Assembly: GCA_016717655.1 (NCBI GenBank) | Contig: JADKFC010000015.1 | Span: 46,817-110,816, forward strand | Length of the DNA stretch: 64,000 bases | Direction of reading: 5' to 3' | Source of the DNA: Saprospiraceae bacterium | GTDB taxonomy: Bacteria > Bacteroidota > Bacteroidia > Chitinophagales > Saprospiraceae | Part shown: positions 38,224-46,079 of the stretch, piece after piece | Position numbering within the stretch: the stretch's first letter is position 1 | Layout of the letters: each line of letters opens with the position of its first letter | Made by a program: the position numbers and the translations under genes | Notes under the pieces: generated by a model | What the model was told of the DNA's origin: nothing | Database searches by the model: none | Seen by the model: only the letters and a program-made list of their open reading frames with translations

Positions 38224-38690
38224 ATTTCGAATTAAAAAATTACGAATTACGGTATTCAATTTCGAATTGAGAATTACGACATTCAATTTCGAATTGAGAA
38301 TTACAAATTACGACATTCGTAATCCGACATTCGACATTCGTAATTCGACATTCGTAATTCGTAATTCGACATTCGTAATCCGACCAGTCGTAATTCGTAA
38401 TTCGACATTCGTAATTCCACATTCGTAATCCGACATTCGCAATTCGACATTCGTAATCCGACATTCGTAATCCGTCATTCGTAATTCGACATTCGTAATC
38501 CGTCATTCGTAATTCGACATTCGTAATCCGTCATTCGTAATCCGACATTCGCAATTCGACATTCGTAATTCGACATTCGTAATTCGACATTCGTAATCCG
38601 ACATTCGTCATTCGTAATCCGACATTCGTAATTCGAAATTCGAAATCCGACATTCGTATTCGTAATCCGACATTCGTAATTCTCCCGTCC
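38224..38690. repeat. 14-bp tandem repeat array 1
   Basis: Dozens of head-to-tail units GTAATTCGACATTC / GTAATCCGACATTC, interrupted by shorter GTAATTC words. A 14-bp period is out of phase with codons, so three units encode a 14-residue cycle (YECRITNVGLRMSD) in open frames on the minus strand. These frames are by-products, not genes. The array begins directly after the ATPase stop. Confidence 0.9.
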
Positions 38691-38780
38691 TCCCCGTTCC
38701 TAAATGTTAAATAAATACTAAATGGGAAAAACAAACTTGACTCATATAAAAGAACTCAATAAGTTTACAAAATCCCGCGC

Positions 38781-39137
38781 ATGAAAGACAATAACCTAAT
38801 CGCAGAAAAATCCTTTGACTTCGCTGTAAAAGCAGTTGACTTATATAAGGTTTTAAGATTTAAGCAAAAAGAATTTGTCATGTCAACTCAATTTCTTCGA
38901 TCTTCCACTTCTGTTGCTGCCAATGTAGAAGAAGCTATCGGAGCTCAATCAAAACGCGACTTCCTACACAAAATTTCTATTGCATACAAAGAAGCGCGTG
39001 AAACTAAACTATGGATCCGACTAATTAAACATGCTAATTTTATTGCCCCCTCCGAAGCCGATCAGTTACTCAGTGAAGCAGAAGAATTGTGTAAAATATT
39101 AGGTAAAATTCAATTAACCATAAAAGAAAGACTATAA
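38781..39137 (+). CDS. four-helix-bundle protein (23S rRNA intervening-sequence / S23 family)
   Basis: 118 aa. The pattern EKSFDFAVKAVDLYKVL, FLRSSTSVAANVEEAIGAQS (about 43-62), DFLHKISIAYKEARETKLWI and a last helix ILGKIQLTIKERL is that of TIGR02436/S23 proteins, which form a pentameric four-helix bundle. The fold is shared with the Avd accessory protein of diversity-generating retroelements, but no reverse transcriptase or variable repeat is here. The gene stands alone between two arrays of the same 14-bp repeat. Its role is unknown; nucleic-acid binding is plausible. Confidence 0.88.
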   Translation: MKDNNLIAEKSFDFAVKAVDLYKVLRFKQKEFVMSTQFLRSSTSVAANVEEAIGAQSKRDFLHKISIAYKEARETKLWIRLIKHANFIAPSEADQLLSEAEELCKILGKIQLTIKERL

Positions 39138-39292
39138 TCCTCCTTAAGAAGTATACCTCTGTAGTCCGCGGCCTTATTCCTTCCCAAACTTTGCAATTCG
39201 ACATTCATGACTGAACGGTCGCTACGCAGTAGCTGTGGCAATCAAAAGTGAAGGAACCACCAGCTCCAGAGTGGCTATTTAAAATCTAATTC

Positions 39293-39633
39293 GTAATTGC
39301 CGTAATTCGTAATTCGACATTCGTAATTCGCCATTCATCATTCGTAATCCGACATTCGTAATCCGACATTCGTAATCCGACATTCATCATTCGTAATTCG
39401 ACATTCGTAATTCGTAATCCGACATTCGTAATCCGACATTCGTAATCCGACATTCGTAATTCGACATTCGTAATCCGACATTCGTAATCCGACATTCGTA
39501 ACATTCATCATTCGTAATCCGACATTCGTAATTCGACATTCGTAATTCGACATTCGTAATTCGACATTCGTAATCCGACATTCGTAATCCGTAATTCGAC
39601 ATTCGTAATCCGTAATTCCTAATTCCTAATTCA
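39293..39633. repeat. 14-bp tandem repeat array 2
   Basis: The same 14-bp unit as at 38224-38690, in the same orientation, with CATTCATCATTC variants. Together they bracket the four-helix-bundle gene. The 155 bp between that gene and this array hold no recognised signal. Confidence 0.9.
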
Positions 39634-39642
39634 ACACCCCCA

Positions 39643-40185
39643 TCACTCCATCATCTCCATCTTCTCTCCCAAACAAACAAACATATTTCCTTCAATATTG
39701 TAATCCAGCTTCGTAAAAAAAGCAGTCTCGGGACTCAGGGTAAATTCTACAGTAGCGAGTTGAATGCACTGACCATCGTCCAATGAAATCAAAAACTCTA
39801 CGGGTATATCAATTTTTTCCTGCACACTGCCATCGTAATCGTGGACCTCATAACCCGACCACCTTACATTTAAATTGGTGATCGTTGTACCCTTGATCTT
39901 GAGGTAGGGCACACTCTCCGAAAGGTCAACTTCATAGTGATCAAAGCCTTCCATAAAATCGGTCAGTGGTTGGGCATGTAAGGCAAAATTGCCGGTTTCG
40001 TCGTGGAAACAAAAGGAAAAGTGGCTTTCTCCGCTCCTAATTTCAAATCCGCCATCGCTGATCCATATCCGGCCTTCTTCGTATTCAATGTAGTGTTCTG
40101 CCAACATGTGCAGGGAGACATCGTCAATGGTTTTTCCTATTAGGACCTCTTTCCATGCTTCGGTGAGTTGTGCGGTGTTTTCCAT
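39643..40185 (-). CDS. hypothetical cytosolic protein
   Basis: 180 aa, acidic and beta-rich, with no signal peptide. Notable segments are YIEYEEGRIWISDGGFEIRS, HYEVDLSESVPYLKIKG and VHDYDGSVQEKIDIPVEFLI. I do not recognise a family. It lies 12 bp downstream of the porin gene on the same strand, so co-transcription is likely. The stop is about 10 bp from the 14-bp repeat array. Confidence 0.65.
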   Translation of the reverse strand: MENTAQLTEAWKEVLIGKTIDDVSLHMLAEHYIEYEEGRIWISDGGFEIRSGESHFSFCFHDETGNFALHAQPLTDFMEGFDHYEVDLSESVPYLKIKGTTITNLNVRWSGYEVHDYDGSVQEKIDIPVEFLISLDDGQCIQLATVEFTLSPETAFFTKLDYNIEGNMFVCLGEKMEMME

Positions 40186-40197
40186 GTTTTGATTTGA

Positions 40198-42057
40198 TTA
40201 GTCCAACAACAGCCACCTGAAGCCCAACCTCATTCGGTTGTCAAACTGCGGATGAAAGACGGCCAGGTAATTGAGCCTGTTGTTGAGGTATTCTTGTATG
40301 TTTTCAAATTTAAAAAAGATGCGGAACTTCGACACCTTGCCCAAAATGTAAAAATCGGCACTGTAGTATTGATCCTGGTACGACTGATCGCCTTTGTAAT
40401 AAGTACCGGTGACCCCATCAAATTCAGGCACTACAAAATCGGGAATGTATTTTACTTCCAGTCCGGTTCTAAGCAAGAGGTTTTTTCTAAAAAAGAAGCG
40501 CTCCAGATAGAGGTTTGATTTTACGTACAATTCAGGCAGGGCAATAAAATCTACATTAAAGCGCTGCCAGAAGGCGTGACTCTCCAGGTGGATGCTTTTC
40601 CACTTCCAATGCTGGCTGATGGTTGCCGTGGTTATCTGCACATTGCCATCGTGTTGTACTGGCAAGGCTGCTCCATTTCTATACACATAGTTGTCCATAA
40701 TTTGTTGGCTCAAACCGGCATGGATGCCCAACCAGGGCAGAGAAATACCCGCGCTAAATCGTGTTCCCAAAACATTGTTGAGCGGATCATTGTACACCTC
40801 TCTGGTATTGAGGGCCAGATACTCCTGGTTCCAGCTTGCTTGCGAATTGAAAAAAGAAACCGATCCGTCTATGGTTGCCAGCTTGCCCAGGGTAATGGTG
40901 GTATTGCCCTCTGCTAAAAAACTACCCGCATTGGCCCCCAGTCCCAAACGCGCCCGTGTAAAGATGTCGAGGGTCTTACCCGCGGCAATCTTACCATCAA
41001 AGCGCAGGGTGAGGTCATTGATGCTTTTTTGATTGACACCATCGTTCAAGCTAAAATTGTCGTACACCAGGGCCAGGGTTCCATCTGCCTTCTTCCATTG
41101 GGATCGAAGTAAAAAACTATTTGACCATTGTGTGAGGCTTACCCTGTTGCGGATGCCGCGTGTATCTATGAGGTAGTCATTGTAAAAAAGGGTGTCCGTT
41201 TTAGCGGTCAGATCTACGTCGTAGTAATTGGCATAACCTGTTTTAACATCGAGCTTATGACCGATGGCAAATCTCGACTCTGCTGCCGGCTTGCCATCAA
41301 GGCTAAGGGTAGAATAGAGAAAATACACTTGTTGATCATACCTTGTTTTTGTGTCGCTCAGATTGACCGGTACGTTGATTCGGAATTGACCAGAAGGCCT
41401 TACCACCACGGCTGTGTCAACGCCACCGTTGTGCTGCTCATTATTGGTATTAGAAATAAAGCCTGTTACAAAATCAAGTTTTTCAGCCATGCTTGCCCAC
41501 CTGACCGCAATAGCAAGGTTGGTGGTACGGGTGCCCTGATTTTGATAAAAACCAGACTGCGACAGCCTTTTGTAATTCAATGAAATGGCCAGGCCATCGC
41601 TGAATTTTTGACCGTACTCTGCCCCTACCACAAAGTTTTGTTGGGATCCAAAAATGGGAGAAAAATACAGGTCAGCCATGGGTCGCTCAGAATCGTAAAA
41701 CCGGATGGAATCTGCTGTAAAATTAAAATCATCGTAAGCGCGGTAACCTGAGTTGAAACCATAAAGCGGCTTGTATTCAAATAAGGGAGAAATGCCCATA
41801 GAGCCTACATTGCCGGTATTGAGGTCGTTGAATTTTTTTCTGCGTGCAGGGTCAGCATCCTGAAAAAAGTTGCCAAGGGTGGTATCAACATTGACATAAA
41901 CCTGGCCGGGATTACCGGGGTGAAAATATCGGTATTGAAAAGGAGGCAACTGTATAGAATCTACAGCAACCTGGCTGGTATCCCCTCCGGCGGGCGGGTA
42001 TTGGGCGATCAACAAAAAAGGGAAGAGCAGCAGGAATCCTATAAAATATATACGCAT
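40198..42057 (-). CDS. putative porin (Porin_10-type outer-membrane protein)
   Basis: 619 aa from ATG 42057, one base after the SDR stop. The signal peptide is MRIYFIGFLLLFPFLLIAQ. A long beta-barrel of alternating strands follows, with QYRYFHPGNPGQVYVNVDTT near the N-terminus and the typical ending KFRIFFKFENIQEYL .. MRLGFRWLLLD. This is the usual make-up of the Bacteroidota putative porin family. It probably forms a large outer-membrane channel; the solute is unknown. The tight spacing suggests co-translation with the SDR gene. Confidence 0.8.
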   Translation of the reverse strand: MRIYFIGFLLLFPFLLIAQYPPAGGDTSQVAVDSIQLPPFQYRYFHPGNPGQVYVNVDTTLGNFFQDADPARRKKFNDLNTGNVGSMGISPLFEYKPLYGFNSGYRAYDDFNFTADSIRFYDSERPMADLYFSPIFGSQQNFVVGAEYGQKFSDGLAISLNYKRLSQSGFYQNQGTRTTNLAIAVRWASMAEKLDFVTGFISNTNNEQHNGGVDTAVVVRPSGQFRINVPVNLSDTKTRYDQQVYFLYSTLSLDGKPAAESRFAIGHKLDVKTGYANYYDVDLTAKTDTLFYNDYLIDTRGIRNRVSLTQWSNSFLLRSQWKKADGTLALVYDNFSLNDGVNQKSINDLTLRFDGKIAAGKTLDIFTRARLGLGANAGSFLAEGNTTITLGKLATIDGSVSFFNSQASWNQEYLALNTREVYNDPLNNVLGTRFSAGISLPWLGIHAGLSQQIMDNYVYRNGAALPVQHDGNVQITTATISQHWKWKSIHLESHAFWQRFNVDFIALPELYVKSNLYLERFFFRKNLLLRTGLEVKYIPDFVVPEFDGVTGTYYKGDQSYQDQYYSADFYILGKVSKFRIFFKFENIQEYLNNRLNYLAVFHPQFDNRMRLGFRWLLLD

Positions 42058-42058
42058 A

Positions 42059-42835
42059 TTATCCCATGGTTCCTTTGATGAGCCCTCCATCTACCGAAAT
42101 GGTTTGCCCTGTAATAAAAGCGGCGTGGGGCGACAACAGCCACAATGCCAAGGAGGCCAGATCGGCAGGGTTGCCTAGCTTGCCTGTAAGATTTTCTTTC
42201 TCAAATAGCTGGCGGGCCTCATCGGGAGAGATGCCCAGCAACATTGATTTGTTGGCAAACAAACGCTCCATAGCAGGCGTGGCATGGTAGCCGGGAGCCA
42301 AAACATTGGCGGTAATGCCGTGTTGGGCAATTTCCTGACTCATCGTTTTCACAAAGCCCACCACCGCCAAACGCATGGCATTGCTCAAAACCAGGTTTTC
42401 AATGGGCTGTTTTACAGCAGCACTCTCTATGTAGACAATGCGACCATAACCCTGGGGTATCATCTTGTCCAGGAGTTCGTGGGTGATTTTTACCTTCCAC
42501 CTTAGGATGGAGGCATAGGCGGCATCCCAGTCAGTCATTTGGGTTTCGGCAAATGATTTAGCAGGCGGACCTCCGGCATTCACTACCATGCCATCCAAAA
42601 GTCGACTCCCCATCAAGCGAAAAAGGTCGGCAATCACCGCATCTGTAGTAATATCCCCTTGAAGGATTTCTACCCTGCTGCCATATTTTTTTTGCATGTC
42701 TTCAAGTCCCTCCGGTTTGCGGGCATTGATAATGACAGAGGCTCCTTCTTCAAGTAAGGTCGCAGCAATGGCAGCGCCAAAGCCACTGGTGGCTCCTGTT
42801 ACAACAAACAACCTGTTACTTACTTGAAAATCCAT
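42059..42835 (-). CDS. SDR-family protein with atypical active site
   Basis: 258 aa. The Rossmann NAD(P) site is VTGATSGFGAAIAATLLEEG (about 12-31), then VNAGGPP at about 88-94 and the C-terminal FITGQTISVDGG. The active-site Ser is present (IVYIESAAVKQ), but the usual Tyr-x-x-x-Lys is replaced by LVLSNAMRLAVVGF, so the catalytic Tyr and Lys are absent. A branch of SDRs with an S-N-x-x-R motif at this place is known, so this is probably an ancient subfamily with altered or no reductase activity. It is followed by the porin gene with 1 bp spacing. Confidence 0.85.
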   Translation of the reverse strand: MDFQVSNRLFVVTGATSGFGAAIAATLLEEGASVIINARKPEGLEDMQKKYGSRVEILQGDITTDAVIADLFRLMGSRLLDGMVVNAGGPPAKSFAETQMTDWDAAYASILRWKVKITHELLDKMIPQGYGRIVYIESAAVKQPIENLVLSNAMRLAVVGFVKTMSQEIAQHGITANVLAPGYHATPAMERLFANKSMLLGISPDEARQLFEKENLTGKLGNPADLASLALWLLSPHAAFITGQTISVDGGLIKGTMG

Positions 42836-42845
42836 GGGCTAAGGG

Positions 42846-43172
42846 CTATAACATTCTTTCCAAAAAGTTGTAGATCTCCTTTTCGAAATCTGAAAATTCT
42901 CCATCGGTGAAAAATTGGGAACGTATAGAATCCAACAATTGTTGCTTCAACTCCGGTGTAGAAAAATATTGCTCTTTGTATTTCAGAATGACATCCAAGG
43001 CCTGATAATCGTTCATTTCGCTGAAAAGAGCAAGTTGTTTGTCAAAAATTTCCGCTGAAAATTGGTGTTTCAGACTCACCTTTTCCTCTTCGCTGAACTC
43101 CATGTCCACATGTGAGGTATAGATGAGCAGAAAACAAACAAATTCTTCGCGATTCCATCCTGTGTTTGTCAT
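42846..43172 (-). CDS. small hypothetical protein, TerB-like
   Basis: 108 aa from ATG 43172 (MTNTGWNREEFVCFLLIYTS). HVDMEFSEEEKVSLKHQF and FFTDGEFSDFEKEIYNFL resemble the acidic loops and helices of TerB/DjlA-like domains, but the match is weak. It is 10 bp upstream of the SDR gene and starts the four-gene minus-strand unit that includes SDR, porin and the 39643 protein. Confidence 0.55.
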   Translation of the reverse strand: MTNTGWNREEFVCFLLIYTSHVDMEFSEEEKVSLKHQFSAEIFDKQLALFSEMNDYQALDVILKYKEQYFSTPELKQQLLDSIRSQFFTDGEFSDFEKEIYNFLERML

Positions 43173-43327
43173 AAGGCTTGTTTTGGGCAAAAATAAACAC
43201 TTTCAACCATACCCTTGTATAAGCAGGCAGGAAAGACCAAATCGAATATAAAATAGTGTAGACGACATTTTAAACAGTATCTTTTTATTTTCAGTCCACT
43301 TTGGTTATTTTTGGAAAAATTCCACCC

Positions 43328-44941
43328 ATGAAAAAGTTTATTCTGCCAATCCTGCTCTTTACCACATTCTATAGCCATGGGCAGTGGACCAGCTTTTATT
43401 TCGACCCCCAGATTGTCCAGCAGCCCTGTCTTGCAGACTCAACAAAGCTGATCAATGCCTATGAGAATTTTGACATCTATCAAACGGTGGATAATGACGT
43501 CAATGGACAGCGCGATACTTCCTGTCTTAGCCTCGTTGAGGGAGATCTTCCCTTTAAATCGTTGGATCCGAGCAGGCCGGTTTTTATTCGTTTCAACAAA
43601 AAAGGAGATTTCGGAGACTCACTCCTCCTCTCTAACGCCTTGTACAGCATACGATATACCTTTAATACCAACGAAGGTGGGTTTCTCAATCCCGATGATT
43701 GTAAGCAGGGAGGATGCTCCAAACTGGTTGTCGTTACCCGAGAAAAGTGGCTGGCAACCGGCCAGGATACACTCCGCAAAACTGAATTTTATGGCAACAT
43801 CATCCACAACCAATGCATCTTTCAGGATGAGATTTGTTTTCCCACTTCCAAATGGGACAGCATCTACCTGACCGATTGGTGGTGGGAAGTGTATCTCAAC
43901 CCCCTTGCACCCGCCAATGCTCGATTGTCTTATGATGGAGCCTGGGGCTATCCGCAAGACTTTGTTTCGAAGGTAGATGAACTTTTACCCATTACTAAGC
44001 CGGTGATCAATAATGCTGTTGAGATCCTGCCTTACCACATGGTACCACAATCATTTGGCAGCAATTACCTAGTCTTGCATAGCAAGTCAGGCATCCCCTC
44101 TCCCCAAAACAGAGATGACAAAGTAGTGACCCTTTCACCCAATCCCGCCACGGTGGTAGACATAACCTTAAAATTGAATTACGAATCCTTTTATTTCCAG
44201 GAATACACCGCCTTTGTACCCTCACTGGTAGAGGGCAGTGATACTTTACATCACCATTTTACCATTTTGCAAGAAGGAGGCGACATGTGTCTTGAAGTCA
44301 TTGATGTACGAATGGGCAGCGGTACCAAATATCTATATAAGAGTGGTAATATTGACTTTGCCGATAAGACAGCCTGCATATTTTTTAAGAAAGGAGCTTC
44401 ATTTGAAATAGCAGATGGATCCCACCTGTTTTATGGTTACAAAAGCATGGGCATGCTTGGACTCGCTGATGCAAATGTGAAAATAGGTGCCGGTGCTTCC
44501 CTGGTTTTTGACGGTACTTTGGTACTCAACAGTGATTTTGCAGCAGGCTCTGTGATGGAGCTGGCTCCCAATGCCCGCCTTATCTTTGGCAACCACGCAT
44601 CGGTAATGGCGGCAGGCCGCGCCAATGAAAAAATGAGGGTCAAGGCCAGCCCCTGGCAGATAGATTGGGGCACACTCTCATTGGAAGAAAAAGATCATTT
44701 TATTCTTGAAGGAAATGATATTCCCGATTACGAAAAACATTATTTTTACCCCAATCCCACAAGCAACGAAATGTATTTTTTTGCAAGGCAGTCCGGGCAA
44801 AAATATACCCTGTCAGATCTCACAGGTAAGGTATTGATGCAAGGCAGCTGTGGATTGGAAAGTCTGGATCTAAGCCCCTTGCACCCCGGTATTTACCTTA
44901 TCCAGGTGGGAGATAAAAGTGAAAAGTTGATAAAACTATAG
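43328..44941 (+). CDS. secreted protein with T9SS sorting domain, function unknown
   Basis: 537 aa from ATG 43328. A signal peptide (MKKFILPILLFTTFYSHG) is followed by a segment with ACLADSTKLINAYENF-like start, a middle region without known motifs, and a beta-helix-like stretch at about 370-450 (LGLADANVKIGAGASLVFDG, LVLNSDFAAGSVMELAPNAR). The T9SS type A domain covers the last 75 residues (FYPNPTSNEMYFFA, LSDLTGKVLMQGS, HPGIYLIQVGDKSEKLIKL). It is exported and probably surface-bound. Its stop lies 4 bp from that of the convergent aroC gene. Confidence 0.75.
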   Translation: MKKFILPILLFTTFYSHGQWTSFYFDPQIVQQPCLADSTKLINAYENFDIYQTVDNDVNGQRDTSCLSLVEGDLPFKSLDPSRPVFIRFNKKGDFGDSLLLSNALYSIRYTFNTNEGGFLNPDDCKQGGCSKLVVVTREKWLATGQDTLRKTEFYGNIIHNQCIFQDEICFPTSKWDSIYLTDWWWEVYLNPLAPANARLSYDGAWGYPQDFVSKVDELLPITKPVINNAVEILPYHMVPQSFGSNYLVLHSKSGIPSPQNRDDKVVTLSPNPATVVDITLKLNYESFYFQEYTAFVPSLVEGSDTLHHHFTILQEGGDMCLEVIDVRMGSGTKYLYKSGNIDFADKTACIFFKKGASFEIADGSHLFYGYKSMGMLGLADANVKIGAGASLVFDGTLVLNSDFAAGSVMELAPNARLIFGNHASVMAAGRANEKMRVKASPWQIDWGTLSLEEKDHFILEGNDIPDYEKHYFYPNPTSNEMYFFARQSGQKYTLSDLTGKVLMQGSCGLESLDLSPLHPGIYLIQVGDKSEKLIKL

Positions 44942-44945
44942 TTAG

Positions 44946-46031
44946 TTAAATCTTCAAATGTTTGTAAGCCTCTTGCCGCAGTAAATGATCTGCAAGGGTC
45001 AGGGCAGCCATGGCTTCGACAATGGGCACCGCCCTTGGTACAACACAGGGATCATGCCTGCCCTTGCCGGCCACACTGGTCTCTTCTCCCGACGTATTGA
45101 CCGTAGCTTGTGCGGCTACGATGGTGGCCACTGGCTTAAAAGCTACGTTAAAATAAATGGGCATGCCATTGGAAATACCTCCTTGGATACCTCCGCTGAA
45201 GTTGGTAGCAGTTGCGATTTTATCTCCCGACTTTACAAAGGCATCATTGTGCTCACTGCCCCTCATGGTAATGGCGCCAAATCCACTACCGTATTCAAAT
45301 CCTTTGACAGCCTGGATGCCCATCATAGCAGCTGCCAGATCGGCTTGTAGTTTATCAAAGACCGGTTCACCCAGGCCAACAGGAACACCTGTGATCAAAC
45401 AACTGATTCTGCCCCCAATGGTGTCACCCTCTTTTCTCACCTGGCGGATGAGTTCTTCCATGGCTTCGGCGGCTGTGGCATCCGGACACCGCACCACATT
45501 GTTGTCAATAGATGATAGGTCAAGATTGGCACTCAAAGGGTCAATGGCTATGGGCCCTACCTGGCTCACAAAGGCAGTAATATGAATGTTGAAATGATTC
45601 AAAAGCATAGAGGCAAAACACCCTGCTGCTACTCGGGCCGCGGTTTCTCTGGCCGACGAACGTCCCCCACCTCTATAATCGCGATGGCCATATTTGGACT
45701 GGTAGGTATAATCAGCATGAGAAGGTCTGAAGGTATCGGCTAAATGGGCATAGTCGGCCGACTTAGCATCGTCATTGCGAATCATCAGGTGGATGGGCAT
45801 GCCGGTGGTCTTATTTTCAAAAACACCAGAAAGTATCTCTACCGCATCAGCCTCCTTCCGTTGGGTCACGATGGCACTTTGTCCGGGCCGCCTTCGCTCC
45901 ATCTGATGTGCTATGAGGGCTTCATCTACAGTAAGTCCTGCGGGACAGCCATCAATGACCACACCAATGGCAGGGCCGTGCGACTCGCCATAGGTGGTTA
46001 TTCTGAATATTTTACCGAATGTGTTGCCCAC
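44946..46031 (-). CDS. aroC: chorismate synthase
   Basis: 361 aa with an apparent GTG start. It converts 5-enolpyruvylshikimate-3-phosphate to chorismate, the last common step to aromatic amino acids, needing reduced FMN. The N-terminal signature is GNTFGKIFRITTYGESHGPA. RPGHADYTYQ-like SHADYTYQSKYGHRDYRGGG and GRSSARETAARVAAG at about 110-145, and the C-terminal RHDPCVVPRAVPIVEAM, are family motifs. Length is normal. It lies 48 bp after the DEAD-box gene on the same strand. Confidence 0.96.
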   Translation of the reverse strand: MGNTFGKIFRITTYGESHGPAIGVVIDGCPAGLTVDEALIAHQMERRRPGQSAIVTQRKEADAVEILSGVFENKTTGMPIHLMIRNDDAKSADYAHLADTFRPSHADYTYQSKYGHRDYRGGGRSSARETAARVAAGCFASMLLNHFNIHITAFVSQVGPIAIDPLSANLDLSSIDNNVVRCPDATAAEAMEELIRQVRKEGDTIGGRISCLITGVPVGLGEPVFDKLQADLAAAMMGIQAVKGFEYGSGFGAITMRGSEHNDAFVKSGDKIATATNFSGGIQGGISNGMPIYFNVAFKPVATIVAAQATVNTSGEETSVAGKGRHDPCVVPRAVPIVEAMAALTLADHLLRQEAYKHLKI

Positions 46032-46079
46032 GATACAATGGTTTTATCCTTCAAAGATAAAACTTTGTGGGCATTGCTC

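Noticed and set aside
38781..39137. Avd component of a diversity-generating retroelement
   Set aside because: The fold is shared, but there is no reverse transcriptase, template repeat or variable repeat nearby.
38224..39633. Possible CRISPR array or minus-strand genes with YECRITN repeats
   Set aside because: Pure 14-bp tandem repeats; the open frames follow from the period and have no start or ribosome-binding context.
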